NCBI GenBank assembly: GCA_900762355.1
Contig: CAAFGE010000041.1
Span: 1 to 64,000, forward strand
DNA length: 64,000 nucleotides
Reading direction: 5' to 3'
DNA from: an uncultured Collinsella sp.
GTDB lineage: Bacteria > Actinomycetota > Coriobacteriia > Coriobacteriales > Coriobacteriaceae
In this document: positions 60,930-64,000 of the stretch, piece by piece
Layout: each line of letters starts with the position of its first letter
Position numbering within the stretch: position 1 is the stretch's first letter
Notes under the pieces: generated by a model
Seen by the model: the letters and a program-made list of their open reading frames with translations, nothing else
Databases searched by the model: none
Told to the model about the DNA's origin: nothing
Made by a program: the position numbers and the translations under genes

Positions 60930-62339
60930 CTATTCGTCATCATCGTCCATGGAGCCGTCGATGCCAGTTTTGGTGTCGTCGTCCGAGTTGGCATCGTCGT
61001 CCTTGGCGAAGGGGTTCTTGAAAAAGCCTGTCGCGTCGGGCTGAAGACCCGGGAGCTTAATCCAGGGATTCTCGAGCTCGGGCTTGGGCATTGCCTGAGC
61101 CTCGGGCGCAGTCTCGTTGCCGATGAGCTCGGACTCGTAAATGAACGTATCGTCTCCAAGCGCGTCGTAGGCGGCGACCGGGTTGCCCTCGGCATCGCGA
61201 TACGGCGTGCCCTTAAACACGGCGCCATCGTATGCCACGAGCTGGCGACCGGTCTCGTTCTCAAAGTAGTAGACGAAAATGCCCTTGAGGGCCGCGCACA
61301 GCGGAATGGCGATGACCATGCCGATGGGACCCATGAGTGCCGAACCAATAACGAGGGCCGTCAGGCTCATGACGGGATGCACCTGCACCGAGCTCTGCAT
61401 AACCTTAGGCGAAATGACGTTGTCGGTGACATTTTGGGCCACCATGGTCACGACAAGCGTCCACAACGCCAACATGGGGCTGAACATAAAGCCGAGCACC
61501 GTGGCGATCGCCGCGCTCACCCAGGGACCGACAACCGGGACCAAATGCATGATGCCGGTGAAGATAGCCATGAGTGCCGCATACGGATGGCCGATGAGCA
61601 TAAAGCCGATAAAGGCAAGGATGCCACCACAGATCGACGTTACGACCATACCGCGCATATAGCCGCCGACCGAGCGCGAAAGAATCGCGACCATAAAGCG
61701 GTACGAGGTCTCCTTTTCCTGACCGATGATGGTGCAGACCTCGTGATGCATACGGGGATAGTCGCAGGCAAGCCAGTAGGCAAGCACCAGACCAAGGAAG
61801 ATCACGAACAGCTGCGAGGCCGTGTTGGTAATGAGCGGGAATACACCGCGACCGAGCTCGGCGGCAATCTGTGAGACATACTTGGACGCCACCGTAACGA
61901 GCGAAGAAAGGTTATCGTCCAGATACTCCTTGAGCGGCGTGTTATTGAGCGTCTTGGCATGCGAGATCATCTCGTTGAGGTCGCCACCAGCAACACGAAG
62001 CTGCTCGGGCAGGCGGCTCAGGACTTCCATGATCTGACCAAAGAGAATCGGCGACAAGATGCAAACGACACCGACGAGCACAGCAACGACCACAATAAGC
62101 GCGACAAGCGAACCTATGCCGCGATTCACGCCATGGTGCTCGAGCCAGTTGGTTATCGGCGACATCACAAAGGCGATGATGAATCCGACTGCCAAAAACT
62201 CGATAACCGGCGCCAGGATGCCCATAAGGTTAAAGATGACGGCGGCGATGACAATGCAGCCGACGACGCCCCAAATGCGCAACGTCAGAATGCGGGTATC
62301 GCGCAGCGTGCGGTCGGTTTGTTGGGGGTGCTCACTCAT
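60930..62339 (-). CDS. AI-2E family transporter (DUF20 permease)
   Basis: A membrane protein with about eight helices. Family features include FIIAFVMSPITNWLEH and FTGIMHLVPVVGPWVSAA. About 100 C-terminal residues are soluble, acidic and Pro-rich. 469 residues. Substrate unknown; some members export AI-2, others act in ion transport. ATGA overlap with the sigma gene. Confidence 0.88.
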   Translation of the reverse strand: MSEHPQQTDRTLRDTRILTLRIWGVVGCIVIAAVIFNLMGILAPVIEFLAVGFIIAFVMSPITNWLEHHGVNRGIGSLVALIVVVAVLVGVVCILSPILFGQIMEVLSRLPEQLRVAGGDLNEMISHAKTLNNTPLKEYLDDNLSSLVTVASKYVSQIAAELGRGVFPLITNTASQLFVIFLGLVLAYWLACDYPRMHHEVCTIIGQEKETSYRFMVAILSRSVGGYMRGMVVTSICGGILAFIGFMLIGHPYAALMAIFTGIMHLVPVVGPWVSAAIATVLGFMFSPMLALWTLVVTMVAQNVTDNVISPKVMQSSVQVHPVMSLTALVIGSALMGPIGMVIAIPLCAALKGIFVYYFENETGRQLVAYDGAVFKGTPYRDAEGNPVAAYDALGDDTFIYESELIGNETAPEAQAMPKPELENPWIKLPGLQPDATGFFKNPFAKDDDANSDDDTKTGIDGSMDDDDE

Positions 62340-63127
62340 GAACGAACCATCACTCCGTCGGGGTCAATCTTGTCTTGAATCTTCTTAAGGGTACGGCGCA
62401 GCAGGCGCGAGACCTGCACCTGCGAGATGCCCAGCTTCTTGGCAATCTCGATCTGGGTCATGCCCTTTACGAAGCGCAGCTCGATAACCTCGCGCTCGCG
62501 AGGCGAGAAATCGCGGATGGCTTCCTCGATTACCAGGCGATCGTCGGTAAAATCGAGCTCGTTGTCCTCGTCGGCATAGCGGTCGAGAATCGAAGGCGCG
62601 TCGTCGGAATCGGACGCACCAGGAGCCTCGATAGGCACCGAGGTGTAGGCCGAGGACGATTCCATGGCCTCCAAGACCTCATCGACGGTAACGTCAAGGT
62701 ATTCGGCGATTTCCTCAACCTTGGGTGAACGCTGCAGCTCGTTGGTGAGCTTATCGGTAGCCTGGTTGACCTTGGCAGAGAGCTCCTGCAGGCGACGGGG
62801 CACGCGCACGCTCCAGCCTTTGTCGCGGAAGTGGCGCTTGATCTCGCCCAGAATGGTAGGCGTGGCAAAGGTCGTAAACTCGAGTCCGCGCTCGGGATCA
62901 AATCGGTCGATAGCCTTGAGCAAGCCCAGATAACCCACCTGCATGAGGTCGTCGAGCGGCTCGCCGCGATTCTTAAATTTGTTGGCAAGAAACCTTACCA
63001 GGTTCATATGGGACATGACGAGCTGCTCGCGGGCGTCCGGATCACCGGTCTCCTTGTAGCGACGAAACAGCTCGCGGGTTTTCTCCTTGTCCCAAGCGGT
63101 CTTGCCGCTCCGGGAACGTTCGGTCAT
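62336..63127 (-). CDS. RNA polymerase sigma factor, SigB/SigF/SigG type
   Basis: Alternative sigma factor with regions 2, 3 and 4. DDLMQVGYLGLLKAIDRFDP (region 2, about 60-80), SVRVPRRLQEL (region 3) and LRFVKGMTQIEIAKKLGISQ (region 4 helix-turn-helix, about 215-245). 263 residues. It follows an RsbW-like gene by one nt, the usual partner switch layout. Confidence 0.92.
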   Translation of the reverse strand: MTERSRSGKTAWDKEKTRELFRRYKETGDPDAREQLVMSHMNLVRFLANKFKNRGEPLDDLMQVGYLGLLKAIDRFDPERGLEFTTFATPTILGEIKRHFRDKGWSVRVPRRLQELSAKVNQATDKLTNELQRSPKVEEIAEYLDVTVDEVLEAMESSSAYTSVPIEAPGASDSDDAPSILDRYADEDNELDFTDDRLVIEEAIRDFSPREREVIELRFVKGMTQIEIAKKLGISQVQVSRLLRRTLKKIQDKIDPDGVMVRS

Positions 63128-63128
63128 A

Positions 63129-63506
63129 TTAGATATCCGCCTTGAGGTCGAGGGAAAGCGTTAGGGGCGCCGCAGTCTTTTCGTAGGAATCGCACACGCT
63201 CGCCAGAATGAGCTCGGCGTACACCGCAGCCTGGTCGTCTTCATCGACCGTAGCCTGATCGCCAAAGGTAATAGTCATGCCAACGTGGGTCTCATCGACA
63301 TCGAATTTGATGGTGATGTCATCGCAGTCGACCGCGGTGCAACCAAAGATGAAAGCCTCCTCGGCAGCCATGCGAATGTCCTCGATACGATCGACAGACA
63401 TAGAGCACAGGGCACCAACGTTGGCTGCCGTCATGCGCACAAGGCGAGCGAGACGCGGGTCACCGGCAACGGTCAGCGTGATAGGGCAGGTTGCTTCGCT
63501 ACTCAT
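63129..63506 (-). CDS. RsbW-like anti-sigma kinase domain protein
   Basis: Position and the N-box-like RMAAEEAFIFG (about residue 45) suggest an anti-sigma histidine-kinase-like ATPase for the adjacent sigma factor. The later glycine-rich ATP-lid motifs are not evident, and 125 residues is short (RsbW about 160). It may bind sigma without full kinase activity. It overlaps the upstream gene by 8 nt. Confidence 0.7.
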   Translation of the reverse strand: MSSEATCPITLTVAGDPRLARLVRMTAANVGALCSMSVDRIEDIRMAAEEAFIFGCTAVDCDDITIKFDVDETHVGMTITFGDQATVDEDDQAAVYAELILASVCDSYEKTAAPLTLSLDLKADI

Positions 63507-64000
63507 CGCAGGACTCCTCAGAGGTCTCGGCGGGCGTGTAAGTGTAATACTGAGCCGGCTTGGCTACAGACTTCTGGCCATCATCGTCGCCCGCGGCGGC
63601 CTCGTCCTCGCCAATTAGGACGCGCTCGGTAGGTTGCTCAGCCTCCGCAGCGGCAGCGGCGAGCTTGCGCTCTGCGTCAGCTGCAGGAGCCTTCACCTTA
63701 TTGAAGAGCCTCTGCACAGCACCGGCGGCAGAATCAGTCACACTCGACACAGCATTGCTGGCCTCAGCCATGCTACCGGTGACCTCAGAAATGTCGCGAA
63801 CCACGGCTTCGACCTCTACGAGATTGGAGGTAAGGGCATCAACTGCCGTCTTACTCGACTTAAGCAGCGGCTCCATCTGGGCAAGTGCCGGCGTAAGCTC
63901 GTCGACAGCGCCATCGAGCTTTGCCACCACAGGCTGAGCCTCGGCGATGGTGTTGTTGAGGTCGTTCACGGTCTTATCAAGCGAGTCGACAACATTGCGG
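63499..64000 (-). CDS. DUF948-like helical protein, partial (N-terminus beyond window)
   Basis: The frame is open through position 64000, so the true start lies outside. Visible sequence has repeated amphipathic helices (LTSNLVEVEAVVRDISEVTG), then an Ala/Glu-rich linker and a C-terminus ending TPAETSEESCDE. This resembles DUF948 proteins, which are membrane-anchored coiled coils. It is the first visible gene of the sigma operon. Confidence 0.65.
   Translation of the reverse strand, partial: RNVVDSLDKTVNDLNNTIAEAQPVVAKLDGAVDELTPALAQMEPLLKSSKTAVDALTSNLVEVEAVVRDISEVTGSMAEASNAVSSVTDSAAGAVQRLFNKVKAPAADAERKLAAAAAEAEQPTERVLIGEDEAAAGDDDGQKSVAKPAQYYTYTPAETSEESCDE

Overview
The window reads as chromosome of a high-GC, Gram-positive, anaerobic actinobacterium of the Coriobacteriia, most likely a Collinsella or close relative. 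This is inferred from gene content (lipobox lipoproteins, an L,D-transpeptidase, a SigB/SigF-type sigma operon, an oxygen-sensitive Fe-S serine dehydratase, an anaerobic cobalamin pathway) and base composition; no marker here fixes the species.

Layout. 1-13.7 kb: housekeeping genes def, priA and gltX (minus strand), then metK, a one-chain L-serine dehydratase, an L,D-transpeptidase and a MacA/MacB-type ABC export operon (plus strand). Several intergenic gaps hold palindromic elements. 13.7-35.6 kb: a visibly more GC-rich corrinoid island. Seventeen mostly overlapping minus-strand genes (29.66 down to 13.90 kb) encode nearly the whole anaerobic (cobalt-early) cobalamin route plus nucleotide-loop assembly. 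A divergent plus-strand operon (30.1-35.6 kb), led by a promoter and a cobalamin riboswitch, encodes a Tat-type lipoprotein cobaltochelatase (CbiK), two lipoproteins and a BtuCD-like transporter. The island is bracketed by copies of one palindromic repeat and has an IS21-type transposase relic at its left edge. The C20-methyltransferase CbiL is reduced to a 77-codon in-frame remnant.

35.6-39.6 kb: a TetR regulator with an operator-like palindrome, a flippase-like membrane protein, two identical tRNA-Glu(CTC) genes and CCA-adding enzyme. 39.7-47.5 kb: a fructose/hexose PTS locus (EII-BCA, HPr, EI, two tandem PfkB kinases) with a divergent RpiR-type regulator. 47.6-64 kb: minus-strand housekeeping operons: efp-asp23-nusB-xseB-tlyA-nadK-recN; alaS-ruvX-mltG-yqeG-aroK-aroB-like-pepP; and a sigma-factor operon (DUF948-like, RsbW-like, sigma, AI-2E-type permease) that runs off the right end.

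Most notable: the riboswitch-led cobalamin island with a gutted cbiL and a fused, partly degenerate CobU-CobC; the family of nested palindromes containing GGGAC; the AroB homologue lacking its metal-binding histidine motif; and a beta-clamp-binding motif at the N-terminus of PriA.
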